From Apostichopus japonicus (lineage: Eukaryota; Echinodermata; Holothuroidea; Aspidochirotida; Stichopodidae), in assembly GCF_037975245.1 (NCBI RefSeq), contig NC_092568.1:25403501-25467500 (forward strand): a stretch of DNA of 64,000 nt. The letters run 5' to 3'. Made by a program: the position numbers and the translations under genes. The notes beneath the pieces are model-generated. The model made no database searches and was not told the origin of the DNA. It saw nothing but the letters and a program-made list of their open reading frames with translations. This document shows positions 33,997 to 47,300 of the stretch, in pieces; the first letter of the stretch is position 1, and each line of letters starts with the position of its first letter.

Positions 33997-35945
33997 TGTG
34001 TTGTTTTACACTCTCAGATAACCTCCCAAATCAAATGTGTTACCTCAGGATAATTAACAGAAGTTTTGTATTTTAGGCAATGAAACTCATCACCGGTCTT
34101 CTAAAACAATTATGCAAATCGAAATTTTGAAATTTAAAGTGCATCAGGGACACTCTCTGTTGATATGATAATGCAACAGTGGGAAGAATTAGCTACTCTT
34201 TGCTATATGAGTAACCTCATCAGTATAGAGCTTGTTTGAGAGGTGAAGGCTTTGACCAGAATTTTCCCCAGTAGATAGCTTTATAATTTTGTGCATTTAA
34301 ATCATTTGAAAAGTGGCTCACAGAGGTGGCAAAGTTTATTTTTAAAGTGATATTAAAAGTTTTTCCACTTTTGAACAGACTTAGCCAGATCAGTACTGGA
34401 TTTTTCCACCCACGTTCAGTCTAGCCGCCCAAAATGCAAGTGATTATTAGTAGACTTGCTGTAGTATGCTCCTGCTTTGCATGCATCATCAAGCAAGGGC
34501 CTGATATTTCTCTGGAAAACAGCTATCATTTGCAGGGCTTTAAATAACTTGTGGGAAGAATTTCATGTGTAGCATTCAGTGTTTGCACCAGTGATCTTGA
34601 CAAAGTCGTCCAGGGGAGTTGCCCCCCAGGGGGTTGCCCCCAGGGGAGGGGTTTCCCCAGTGGGAGGGGGTTACCCCCAGTGGGAATCCAAGGCTAAGAC
34701 CCCTGGTCGTGGTAGAAAATTTCAGCATTTTAGTGCTCATGGAGATATGAAAGCTATGGAAAAGTACATAACTACAAAAACAGAAGAAGCATCAAAAAAC
34801 TGCCACTCACCCAGCTTAATTTCCAATACTTGCTGATTCAATGATAGGAAGTGATAAAGGTATGTGAAAGATCAAGGCTTTTGAGTAAGCATCCATTGAG
34901 ATAACTCACTGACCTTTTTCATTCAATTAGGCCCAAATCAATACCGCAAATTTTCCAACGAGCATGGCAAAATGTTTCCTTCTCCATCTTGTAAAGTACA
35001 GAAACTGTCATTTATCATCAACGACTTCTGTCAGCTTCAATGATCGTCAGAGGTTAAGCCTAGTGTTAAGGATACGCACATATACATACCGTTCATTGCA
35101 TGAAAAATCGGTAACCCGTATCGCACAGTGCAGCATAGGTTTATTTACACAGCATTCCACCAAAACTTTCATCTTCGCAGTCTGTGCAAGTTGCTGCATG
35201 TCTGTGAAGCTGTCAAGTAGATCCAGTATCATAACTTCCGATAGCTAATTATAATTTGAATACGTTACTGAACATATTTAAATAGTGTAAAGAGAGGTTT
35301 TATTGTTTGTGACATTGTTAATTTTTTATATTTTTGACCTTATTGTCAGTATTATTATTAATTTTTTGTGGCTGGCCTTTTGAACTCGTCACTGACGTCT
35401 TCTGGAGTGCTGGTGCGAGCTTTTGGTTACATTATTAACATATGTTACATTTCCAAGCAACCAATAAAGACAGGCAACGTCATCACTTTAGACCGGAGGC
35501 ACTTATTTCATTTGTACAATGTTTGAGGCTAAACCAAGTAGAATTAACTAATTAATTAAGATTAATGCATTTTTACACAAAGTAGTCAAGTGAATGGGTC
35601 ACTGGAGTAACAAAAAATGGCGATACAAGGTCGAAAGTGTTTATCCTCTACCTTCTTGCATAGAATTAAACTAAATTTAATACAGGTCTCTGTTACTTTC
35701 CATTAGGAATTATTATAGTGCAATTTGTTGAGAATATATATAACTGTATTATTCAATGTATTTGTTAACATTGTCAAAATATGTAGTAATATTTTATGTG
35801 AGATTTAAGTCTCGTTATGGTGCTACAATAAATGGTACCACAAAATAATATCCATGTTGAAATTGGTGAACTATACAGTCTTCAGATTCTCATAATTATT
35901 CTCGATGTTTATAAATTTTAATCTTGTACACTTTGAGGCATCAAC

Positions 35946-35951
35946 AATAAA
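35946..35951 (+). terminator. Candidate polyadenylation signal for the HADH/RING gene
   Basis: AATAAA in an AT-rich stretch about 1.95 kb after the stop; others at 35463-35468 and 35827-35832. The choice is uncertain. Confidence 0.35.
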
Positions 35952-36190
35952 GAAATAGACGTTACAACTAGCTGTTTGTTCTTTGTTACAAGGTCATTGA
36001 GTTTGTGTTTGCAGACTAACATTTAAGTGGCCTGATTAATTCTTGCTTCTCAATTAGATGACCATAATTTAGATGACCTGTCTCTAAAACAGATTGAGAA
36101 ACAATTAGAATGCTACCTTTGACATGGCTTGCCTCAGAAACAATCTGAAAGCAATTTAAAATGAGATTCTTGTGTCACTATTCATGTGAT

Positions 36191-36610
36191 TCATGATGCA
36201 CTAGTAAGCAAGACTTCTTGCGGCTGCATAGATGAGTAGACTGCTGGTTATAGCATCACAAGTATGGAACGCGAAAAGGGCAAACTGATTTAGTTGTCTA
36301 AACTAAGTTTGTTGTTGTCTAAACCAAACATGTGACTCATGATGCACTAGTAAGCAAGTCTTCTTGCGGCTGCATAAATGAGTAGACTGCTGGTTACAGC
36401 ATCACAAGTATGGAACGCAAAAAGGGCAAACTGATTTCGTTGTCTTAACCAAGTTTGTTGTTGTCTAAACTAACGTTGTTGCTGCTGTTTTACCATGCTG
36501 TTGCTCAAACTCACGTTGATGTCTAAAATTCCGTTGTCTAAACTTACGTCGTTGTCTAAACTTACGTTAAACTGAGCAACGAAATAAGTTTGCTCTTTTC
36601 GCGTTCCATA
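36191..36610. mobile_element. Inverted-repeat element with tandem-duplicated left end
   Basis: TATGGAACGCGAAAAGGGC at 36263 is the inverse of the right end GCTCTTTTCGCGTTCCATA, which finishes at 36610. CACAAG flanks both sides (36257-36262 and 36611-36616). A 146-bp tandem duplication (36191-36336 and 36337-36482) gives a second left end at 36409, also preceded by CACAAG. The interior has GTTGTCTAAAC-type short repeats. Confidence 0.75.
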
Positions 36611-37237
36611 CACAAGTCACAACATACAGTCACTGCATACTTGATAGAATAATTTCTATGGACATCTCGTCATCATGTAATGCAATATTGCAGTTCAACA
36701 GTGTGTGAACTGGCCAAGCAGTCCCAAAGGTGTGCGACATAATACCGGGAACAACAGTGATCAGTTCAGAAGCAATTATGGAATGATCTTAAAGTTTCCT
36801 AAAATATTAAATTTTAAAGGATGACTGGGCACAAGTTTTAGTCTTGATATATGATAGTCCAACAGAAAACAAAACAAAGTGCTGGTAATGTTTCTACATC
36901 TTTTTCTACATCTTTTCTGGTTTTCAAGATATTCACCTTTAAATGTCAAAACTCTAGAAAGCTCCTTTAACATTGAACTAATGACCTTTTGTTAATCCAT
37001 TGTTTGATAAATTTTTACAAACTCAACCAAAACATGTTCTTCAAGCTTCACATGCAACAACAAGAGCCCCTTTCGATGACAATCAACACCACAATGTTTG
37101 AGGCCATTGTTTCCCCATTGAGTTTTGTGGAAGGGTATAAACTCCAGTCACTCCATTCAATTGTAACTCAGCTTGTGTAAAGGGTCTTTTCTGAGAGAAA
37201 AACTAGTTTTGTAGAAATACTTTTTAACAGTCTATAA

Positions 37238-37645
37238 CAGGGTTGTCCAACCTTTTGCAGAGGAGGGCCACATGGAAAGATTATGTTGAAGGAGGGGGCC
37301 GCATGAACCATACGCTCGATTTTTGGATTTTTTTGCCCGAAGCCCAATGCAACAAAATGTGAGCACTGTGCGCGGAGCGCACTGATTTATTTTCCTTCCT
37401 GAAAAAACAGATGAATAAAGTCCAGCCGCCCCACCCCCCCCCCCTTCCGCTGAGAGAGTGTCACACAAACTGACCTGTATGCAGTTTTTTTGACCCAATG
37501 GACGAATGATTGATTATATAGCTTCAAATTGTTATCAATAAATCTGCTCACTAAAATTTCGCACCGTAGAGCATCTCTGACGGGCCGGACGCAACCCTGC
37601 GGCGGGCCGGACTGTGGCCCGCGGGCCGTAGGTTGGACAACCCTG
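37238..37645. mobile_element. hAT-type MITE with perfect 8-bp target duplication
   Basis: 408 bp. Ends CAGGGTTGTCCAACCT and AGGTTGGACAACCCTG are perfect inverted repeats; GTCTATAA flanks both sides (37230-37237 and 37646-37653). GC-rich interior with GGGCC motifs. No transposase. The intact target duplication means the insertion has not been rearranged since. Confidence 0.95.
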
Positions 37646-38847
37646 GTCTATAACATCTCAAAAATAATGATGTGCCTAAAGTCAACCATTAACAGAAAAA
37701 AAAATCATAAGGTTGATTTCTGTGGAGTTTGTGAAGTGTTTGGTGGCTCCCTCTTGCCGATTGAAACACATTTTCCCAAACTGCCCTCATTTCTGGTTCC
37801 AGGTTTTATCATGGTCTGAGATGTTTGATATTTTAATGTATTGAAAATCAATGTCTTATCTAAGCTGGAAGTCTCACATGACTCACAAGGTGATCAGAAA
37901 AACGGATCGATATCGTTGAATATATGTGCAAAGGTCTTCATGACAGTCAAACATAATGTATTGCGCCGGGTAGCAAATTTTAAGAAACAAGAATGCCAAA
38001 CTTAACTCAGTGGGTGGATGGACATTGCTTCAAAATAGCCATCCTGCCTGATATGTCAATGTATCGATCCAAATAACTCTTGCTTTGCACAGCTTTGGCA
38101 TAAAACACTAGTGGATTCTTTGATTCTCATCTGTAAATAGGCCAATAGTCATAGAACAAGAACAGAAAAGGCTAACATGTCAGCTCTTGGGATAGCAGGA
38201 CAGTTTATTTGAACAGTTTCAGAAAATAATTACAAAGATTTGTCTATTGCAGGCAAAATACAGTAAAAAGTATGATTTATTCTGTTTTTAATTATAATTA
38301 CTGAAATTCATTAACTTGCCTTATCAATTATTGTCTTCGTTGACTGCCCTTGAGAAAAAGTCAATTCTACACACATGAAATTTGTAATCTTTACTCATAG
38401 AGATTACTCGACCAGATTGGAAGAATGCATTATGATACTTTTTGTACAGATATAAAGCAAGCAAGGCTATTATTTGACCAAAAATTATGATCAAATTTCT
38501 TTGGAAAGATCCAGAAGAACATAACGAAAGGCACTTCAATTTTTGCCCAAATTCTGAAATTTTCCCATCCCAATTTTTTTAATTATCAATTACCGACTGT
38601 TAACTTCATCATTTGCCGCATATATTTTGTTTACCATTTGTTAACATGTTTGTACATATGCCTTATTATAGCAATGATATCCAATTAAATACAATACAAG
38701 GAACAATTTTTAGTTTTTAAAAAAAAAAAAAGGAAAAGTATTAGTCTTGGCATTTCTTACTAAAGCACTACATTAACTTGTCTCACTACGAAAATAAAGA
38801 TAAAAAAAGAAGATATTCAAGTTGAAATAGATGTTAGGCATGTATAG

Positions 38848-38853
38848 TTTATT
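38848..38853 (-). terminator. Candidate polyadenylation signal for the AHNAK-like gene
   Basis: AATAAA on the minus strand about 200 bases after the stop. Others at 38276-38281 and 38204-38209. Confidence 0.4.
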
Positions 38854-39048
38854 GGCAACCTACCCTTCCATTGGTTATAACCTTATACATCATCGTTAAT
38901 ATAAATATTCAACATTAGTCTGATTTTTTTTCTTTGACTTGTGAAAAGTGAGCCATACATGGTAAACAGAACAAAACCATAATCAAGATTCAGATATTAG
39001 ACCTCATGGCCGTAGCAGAGAGATGTGGACCCTGGAGCCATGGCGTCT

Positions 39049-41390
39049 TCATTCTTCTATAGTTCTTGATGAACAGGAGGTAGTAGTACTATCAGTCAAG
39101 AGAGGTTCATCTGCTCCCTGTGGAAGAGAAGGACCGGACCCAAACTGTTGATGTGTTTGTAAATGAATGTCAGATAAACTGGTGGGATGCATGCTACTAC
39201 TGTTAGTTTGCATACTATAGGAGGATAATGGCTGCTGCACTGCAGAGGTACTAGAGGGAGGAAGCACAGAGTTAGAAGATGCAGGAGAAAGGGGAGAGGC
39301 ATGCGCTTCCAAACCTGAAGTGACAGAGATAGTGGCAGGCATTGGACGGACCTCTTGGAGAGATTTCTCCATCCTCGCTTTAAGGATCTTTAGCTCCTCT
39401 TGCTGTTTGAAGATCATTTCCTGAAGTTTCGATTTCTTAAATTGCTTTGCATCGTCACTAATGGACTGACTAGAGGTGGCTGTTGATTGGAGGTGAAGTT
39501 GAGTTACAGACTGACTGTTTCCAGAATATTCTTCTTCTATGTTTGATTTCTCACCGGCAGAGTCTACTAGCAGCTGATCTGCTTTAAGTCTAGCAAGAAT
39601 ACTTTTCGTCCTCTCATGTATTCTCGAGTACCGATTCTTGTGACTGTATCCTGTTGAGACAGTCTTAGGTTTATCTGTTTGTCCTTTGCTCTCTTCGTTT
39701 ACATCTTCCAAGGAGGGTTCTTTTCTTTCATTTCCACTTGTACTGCTATCAGATGTATTTGGTGAAGCCTCTTTAATGTCTTTTGAATATTTCATATTTT
39801 CCTTTTCTCGTGAACCTTCCGAACATTGAAGGTCACTATCTTCAGAAATATTCTTTTTGGCGGCCACACCAAGTGAGGCTTTTATTTCCATATCTAGCTC
39901 CTCTGTTTCCGGGTCTGAAATTGTTTTCTTATGTCCTTTCTTTGAATAGTCATCTGATGACACAGGCAACATGTTAGCATATTCCTTATCACTACTGCCT
40001 TTTGGGAAGGAAGGAAATCCATCCATGTGAAGTCCATCTTTTACTGGAGATGATTTATTGTTTCCTCTCACTATGCCCAAAGAGCTCTTGGTATTGGAAT
40101 TGGCTACCTCATTTACATTATGCAAAGACTCTTTCTGTTTACCAATCAGAGTATTTTCATTTACACTTCCTGTTACCATCTTTGTACTTTCCATGGAAGA
40201 TATGGTATTATTATTATTTCCACAACTTAATTTTTCAAGATCCTCCCTTTCAACTTTCATTACTTCAAGCTGCCCTTTACTTTCAAATGCCAGTTTGTCA
40301 TCATCCATAAGTTTTGAAAGACCCTGCCTTATAGTCTCTACCCCATCCGACATTTTGCTGCCAACAACAAGATTTGCAGATTCTTGAAACACATGTGTAG
40401 TGAGATTAGTCAGAGGGCCATCTCCCTCATCCAAAGATTTTGAAAGCTCATCTATTTCTCTTTTTGGTTTTGTCGATGGAATGTCAGTTTCAACACCCAT
40501 CAATCTAGATAACCCTCCTCTTACGATATGTTTTACTTCAGCAGTGTGATCTTTACACACAACGGCAGCATGTTTAGCCATAAAGGTAAGTAGCGACTCT
40601 TGGCTTATTTCTCCTGGCAGAACTACTGACATTGTTCTGTTTCTGACCCGACCTTTTACCCCCGACCCTCTCAATTCAAGAGGATCCTTTAGCACAATGG
40701 AATCTAGTGGTTGATCATAGACTGACTTAGCTCTAGAACGAGGCCTTACGGGGCGGCTCTCTGCCTCCAATAAATTCTCCATGCTGTTGGTTCGCTTCGG
40801 TTTAGGGGGTGGTGAACCATCTGGCAGGGGTAAAGACCTGATTAGGTTTTGCATGCCTTTCTCCTCTTTATGCATTGTCTCCTTCCCTAGTGCAGCAGCC
40901 ATTATTGCATTCACATCAAATGTCATATCAAGGTTCGGAACAGTGTTCACATCAACATTCACATCAAACTTTGTGCAATCACTTAAATCACTTACCCTAT
41001 CAGTCTTCTGTCTTGCTTCCTCTTTCTGGATTGGGGGCAGAGGCGCTCTCCTTTTCTTTGTGCTTCTGTTTGCTAACATTGTTCCATCAAGATGAGAATC
41101 CCCTGTGTGGTACTGAGAAGAGGACACTAAATATTTTGTATCACTTTGAGTTCTACTTGCCTCTGTTATCCTTTGTGGAGAACAATCGTTATCCTCCGGA
41201 ATTTCTAACATTACTTCCTTTGCTTTCCTCTTTCCAAATAACTTTTGAACACGATTCTTAGATTTGGACTTTTGTTGTAATTGTCCTTCCTCATTAGAAA
41301 ACTCCTGGTCTGCATTGTTGTTGCAATTCCTTTCAGAATGTACATTACTATTGTTATTGTTTGAGTTGCTATCAGAATCCGACTTCCTTC
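39049..41390 (-). other. Non-repetitive C-terminal tail of the AHNAK-like protein
   Basis: About 780 residues unlike the body. Basic RVQKLFGKRKAK, a KRRAPLPP proline motif that could bind SH3 domains, RTNSMENLLE and RNRTMSVVLP (basophilic kinase-type sites), two copies of a short helix motif (VRGGLSRLM and IRQGLSKLM), and a coiled coil SKLQEMIFKQQEELKILKAR close to the end. I recognise no named domain. Confidence 0.7.
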
Positions 41391-44300
41391 CCCAACTAAA
41401 GAATCCACCCTTCTTGTCATCATCATCCGAATCCGAACTGGAGCTACTCGAACTACTACTTGAACTACTGCTACTACTACTACTACTTGAACCAGACTTA
41501 TTCTTTGAGACACCGACAGATGCTGAGATTCCAAATCCTGCTTTGGCTTTCTTTTCCTTCTTTTCCTTCTTCGTTCCCTTCTTCTCTTTATCCTTCTTAT
41601 CCTTTTTGACTTTCTTCTTCTTCTTCTTCTCCTTTTTCCCTCCAAATCCTAGTCCACCAAGTCCACCTGAGAGCGAGCCTCCAATCTCAATGCCACCACC
41701 AACTTCACCTCCAGCAGCAGCTTCAGCCTCTTTTGATCCATCTACATCTCCACTGAGAGACAGTCCAACTCCACCTCCCGCAGATGAATCACCTTCCACT
41801 TTTGGTAATGAAAAAGACAAGTCTTCACCAACCTTACCAACAGATTCCCCTTTATCATCAGACCCTGACAAACCAAAAGACAGTCCGCCTCCAAAGCCAC
41901 TTGCTTTACCCCCATCGATATCTACATTTGTATCAGGGAGATCAGCATCAGTTTTAACGTCGCCATCACCAGACCCAGACAAACCAAATGACAACCCACC
42001 TCCAACACCAGATAAGTCTGGTGCATCACCGCTCACACCTAAATCGGCATCTGGAATATCAGCATCTGTTTTAACACCTGCATCACCAGACAAACCAAAT
42101 GACAACCCACCTCCAATGCCACCAGATAAGTCTGGTGCATCACCGCTCACGCCTAAATCGGCATCTGGAATATCAGCATCTGTTTTAACATCTCCATCAC
42201 CAGACAAACCAAATGACAACCCACCTCCAATACCACCAGATAAGTCTGGTGCATCACCGCTCACGCCTAAATCGGCATCTGGAATATCAGCATCTGTTTT
42301 AACATCTCCATCACCAGACAAACCAAATGACAACCCACCTCCAATACCACCAGATAAGTCTGGTGCATCACCACCAACATTTAAGCTTGCATCTGGAATA
42401 TCAGCATCTGTTTTAACATCTCCATCACCTGAAAAACCAAAAGATAGTCCACTTCCAATACCACCGGATAAATCTGGTGCATCACCGCTAACACCTAAAC
42501 TGGCATCAGGAATATCAGCATCAGATTTAACATCAGCATCACCTGAGCCTGACAAACCAAATGACAGTCCACCTCCAAAGCCACCAGACAAATCAGGTGC
42601 ATCACCGCCAACACCTAAATTTGCATCTGGGATATCGGCATCACCTTTAACATCTCCATCACCTGACAAACCAAAAGATAGTCCACTTCCAATGCCACCA
42701 GATAAATCTGGTGCATCACCACTAACACCAAAACTTGCATCTGGAACATCAGTCTCAGCTTTAACGTCAACATCACTAGATCCAGCCAAACCAAATGACA
42801 ATCCACCTCCAATACCACCAGACAAATCAGGTGCATCACCGCCAATGTCTAAACTTGCATCAGGGACATCAGCTGTTACCTCTCCATCACCAGATCCTGA
42901 CATACCAAATGAAAGCCCACCTCCGAAACTAGGTTCTTCAACATCCAGTGGAGCACTTCCTATTAAAGCACCAATTCCCGCAGATCCATCAGCAGAAGGA
43001 ATGTCGATTTCAGTCTTGACTCCAGCCTCTGGGACATCAGTATCCAGAGATCCTTTCATGCCACCAGACAAACCTGGACCTTCCAGAGACAAGTCTGCCT
43101 CAGGTAATTCTGGGGCATCGACCTTGACATCAGTCTTCCCTGCTAAATCTACATCTGTTCCTGCACTTAGACTTGGCAGATCAGTTGAGGCGCCAAATGA
43201 AGGTGCCTTAACTTCTGCCTCAAAATCTGGTTTAACATCTAGTTCTGGACCTTTAATGTCACCACCAGCAGACAAACCAAACCCTCCTCCAAAGGATGGA
43301 GTCTTAACATCAGTGTCAACTACTGGTACAACATCACCCCCAGCTGACAATCCAAATCCCCCACCTACAGTCATATCTGCTTTGCCTGCACCACTGTCCA
43401 GAGTAATGTCACCTTCAGGGCCTTCTATGTTAGCAGAGGGAACATTAGTATCAGCATCAACGTTAACATTTCCAACTATTCCACCTCCAAAACCTAACTT
43501 AGGTTTCTCAACATCTGGTGTTGCTACAGAAATGCCAGCATCAGCACCACCACCTATGGAGCCACCAAATGATGGCCCTTCCATATCAGGCCCTTTGACA
43601 GAGACATCTACATCTGGTGTGTCAACTTTCATGTCAGAATCAGCTTTAGCCCCAAAGTTAAAGTCTGGAGCATCTGGTGTCTTAATATCAATACCTGAAT
43701 CACCACCAATTTTAATGTCTGCTTCAGGAGCTGCTACTCCTCCTCCGATCCCAAAACCGAAACCTTTTTTACCATCGTCGTCATCAGAAGAAGAGTCAGA
43801 TGAGCTTGAGGACTTTCCATTACCACCTCCAATTCCCAAGCCAAAGCCAAACTTGCCACCTTTACCTTTCTTCTTTTTCTTTTTGTCTTTCTTCTTTAAT
43901 CCAATATCTAATCCAGCCTCTGGTCCCTTCAGGTCAGCAGAACCTTTAACATCTATAGCTGTCTTTCCATCTAAATGACCATCGCCTCCAACAGCAAAGC
44001 CAGGCAAATCTACCTTTACGTCTGCATCTGGAGCTGTTACCTTAGCATCTGCATCAACTTTGACATCTGGTTGTTTAATGTCTGATCCATCTAACGACAT
44101 ATTTGCATCAGGCAATTCTGCTTTCTTTCCTTTGCTTTTCCCAATACCACCAAATTTCAGTTTTCCACCAAAGCCAAACTTGCCTTTTCCTTTGCCAGCT
44201 GAGCCTCTAGATTTGTCCTTTTTGCCACCAATATCCAAATTCAGATCGACATCAGCTGGGTCAACATTTGCACTTCCAGATATATCTGTTTCAATTTTAG

Positions 44301-47300
44301 GCTTCTCAATCTCAACCCCACCTGATGGCAATTTGGGTGCTTTAACAGATGCATTAACGTCAGGTATCACTATATCAGCATCTGCAGAGATGCCAACATC
44401 AATATTAGGTTTGCCAGCATCACCATCCAAGTCAGTAGAAAGTTTGGGCATTTTAACATCTGCATCAATTTCAGGTGCAACTATGTCTGATGAAGCACCA
44501 ATATTGACTCCAGCTTCTGGTGATTTGATGTCTACAGTTCCTCCAGTCTTCAAGTCAATATTTTCTCCACTCAAATCTACATTGGGAGAACCAACCTTGA
44601 TTTCTCCTCCAGTTGAAGGAACATTAATTCCACCTTTCAGTCCAAAACCTTTGGAATCATCATTTGAATCTGAGTCTGAACTAGAACTGGATGTGCCACC
44701 TTTCTTGCCTCCTAGGTTTAGCTTTCCACCAAAACCAAATTTCCCCTTCTTTTTTCCTTTCTTTCCTTTCTTTTTACCTCCACCCACTTTGATACCAATA
44801 TCAGGTTTTTCTAAATTTACATCAACACCAGCTTTAGGTCCTTCAGCAGAAGCATCAAGTTTAGGTGCATTAATGTCTCCAGACATTCCTCCACCAACTC
44901 CAAATCCAGCCCCAATGCCAGCAGATCCTTTCCCATCACCATCTGGTGCTTTTAGATTGACATCTACATCAGGGGCATCAACTTTCATATCAGGAGCATC
45001 AACATTCACACTAACATCAGGAGCTTTCACTTTAATATCTGCATCTGGTATTTCAGGACCATCACCTGAAATGTCAAGTCCAGGCAAATCTGCGCTCACT
45101 TTGCCTTTGCTACGCCCTAGACTTCCAAACTTTAATTTCCCACCAAAGCCAAATTTGCCCTTGCCTTTGCCACCTGATCCTCTTTTCTCTTTGCCTAGGT
45201 TGATACCAAGGTCTCCTTCTGGTGCATTTACATCAACTTCAGGCCCCTTTGCAGCAGCATCTGCATCTACATCTGGTAAACTAATATCAACATCTGGACT
45301 CTTGACATTTCCACTTGTATCAAGAGATACATCTGCACCTCCTCCTAAAGATGGACCAGATAGACCGCCTCCTAATTTTATCTGTTTCTTCTCATCACCT
45401 GAATCAGAATCTGATCCATCTTTTTTTCCACCAAGACCAAATTTCAGCTTGCCCCCTAGTCCAAACTTGCCTTTCTTCCCAGAGCCTTTTTTCTTTCCAA
45501 TTTTAACGTCAGGTGTATCTGCATCAATGGAACCAGCTATATCCAATTTTGGTTCTTCAACATCCGGTGTCTTTACATTTACTCCTACATCCGGGAGTCC
45601 GACATCACCAGATACCTTTACGTCAGCATCAGGTTTTGAAGCTTTAACATCAGTCTCGACATCAGGTACAACACCACCAATGTTTAAATCCCCTGAGAGA
45701 TCCAAACCACCTTCAATCTTTGGCTTGGAGACATCAATTGATACACTGGTGTCTGGTTTATCCATGTCAGCATCAGGAACATCCATCTTGGCTTTTCCTC
45801 CAAACTTTGGCATTTTAAAGCCGCCACCAAATCCAAAGCCACCTTTCTTTCCTTTACCATGACCTTCAATGTCAATATCTGCATCAGCCTTTGGAGACTT
45901 TAAGTTAACTTCAGGACCTTCAATATCTACTTCTCCTCCCAAGTTGCCACCAACATCAATTTTTGGTGTGCCAAAGTCACCCTCACCATCTATCTTCATT
46001 TTTCCATCACTTGCCCCAGAGACATCCAAATCGGGAGTGTCCAATTTAGCTGCACCACCTAAGCCAAGTCCAAGTTTCATACCTCCTTTCTCATCATCAG
46101 AATCTGAACTAGATGATGATGATGATGATGATGTGCCATCCTTTTTCCCTCCAAATCCAAACCCTAGGCCAAACATTCCTTTCTTTTTACCAGATTTCTT
46201 CTTTTTCTTCCCTTTAAGGCCTCCTGAAATGTTAAGGCTAGCATCAGGTCCATCTACGTCACCAGATATCTCAGGTCCTTTTATGTCAACATCTACATCA
46301 GGTTTAGACAGTTTAACATCCACATCTGCATTTGGGGAGATATCCAACCCTCCACCTATGCCACCTGACAAATCTCCATCACCTTTCAAGTCAATCTTTG
46401 GCTTTCTTAGATCAACATCCATATCTGGAGTGTCAGCTTTCACTGTGATGTCAACATCTGGAGCTTCAACAGAAACATCCATATCTGGTTTCTTAACATT
46501 AACACCAGGTTTATCAACATCAAGGTCAACATCAGGTGTGTCAACAGATATCTCTCCTTTGCCTCCAAAATTAGGCATTTTAATACCACCTCCAAATCCA
46601 AATTTGCCACCTTTCTTCTTTCCTTTTCCATCTACATCCAAACCAACGTCCACGTCAACATCAGGCAAATCAGCTTTACCTGATGCACCACCATCTATAT
46701 CTGGGGAATCAATGTCAGCTCCAAGATCAACTTCAGGATCATCTTTCTTTCCACCAAATTTCATTTTCCCTCCAAATCCAAATTTCCCTTTCTTTCCAGA
46801 GCTCTTTTTCTTTTTTCCAGAAAGGTCTAAATCCCCTTTTGGTAGCTTGACATCTGGAGTTCCGGCTTTGACATTAACATCTGGTGTTTCAATAGTAGCA
46901 TCTAAGTCACCATCTCCTTTGATGTCCAAACCAGGCTTCTCAACTTTTACATCAATGTCAACATCAGGGAGGACAACATCAGCTCCACCTACATCACCTG
47001 ACACACCAATACTTCCCTTGGTACCCATATCAGGAGCCTCTGGTTTGCCAAGATCAACTTTACCATCAATATCAGGTCCATCTATGGAAGCCCCAGTCTT
47101 TCCCTTGCCACCAATCTTAGGCATCTTTAATCCACCACCAAATCCAAACTTGCCTTTCTTGGTTTTACCCTTTCCATCTAATTCACCAGAAATGTCAGGG
47201 GTATCAACGTCAACGTCTGGTGCATCAAGATTACCCTTTCCATCTATGTTTAAATCAGCATTACCACCAATTGATGGCCCCTTCAGTCCTCCCTTCAAGT

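Larger units (their letters stand above)
33997..39048. other. Convergent intergenic region
   Basis: 3' ends of the HADH/RING (+) and AHNAK-like (-) genes face each other. It holds a G/C-rich patch of short GGGGTTGCCCCC-like repeats (34608-34690), the 36.2-kb inverted-repeat element and the hAT MITE. No further gene is supported. Confidence 0.65.

Noticed and set aside
34579-34836. 85-codon + strand open frame with Gly/Pro-rich start
   Set aside because: Part is the G/C-rich repeat patch; no domain or splice evidence.
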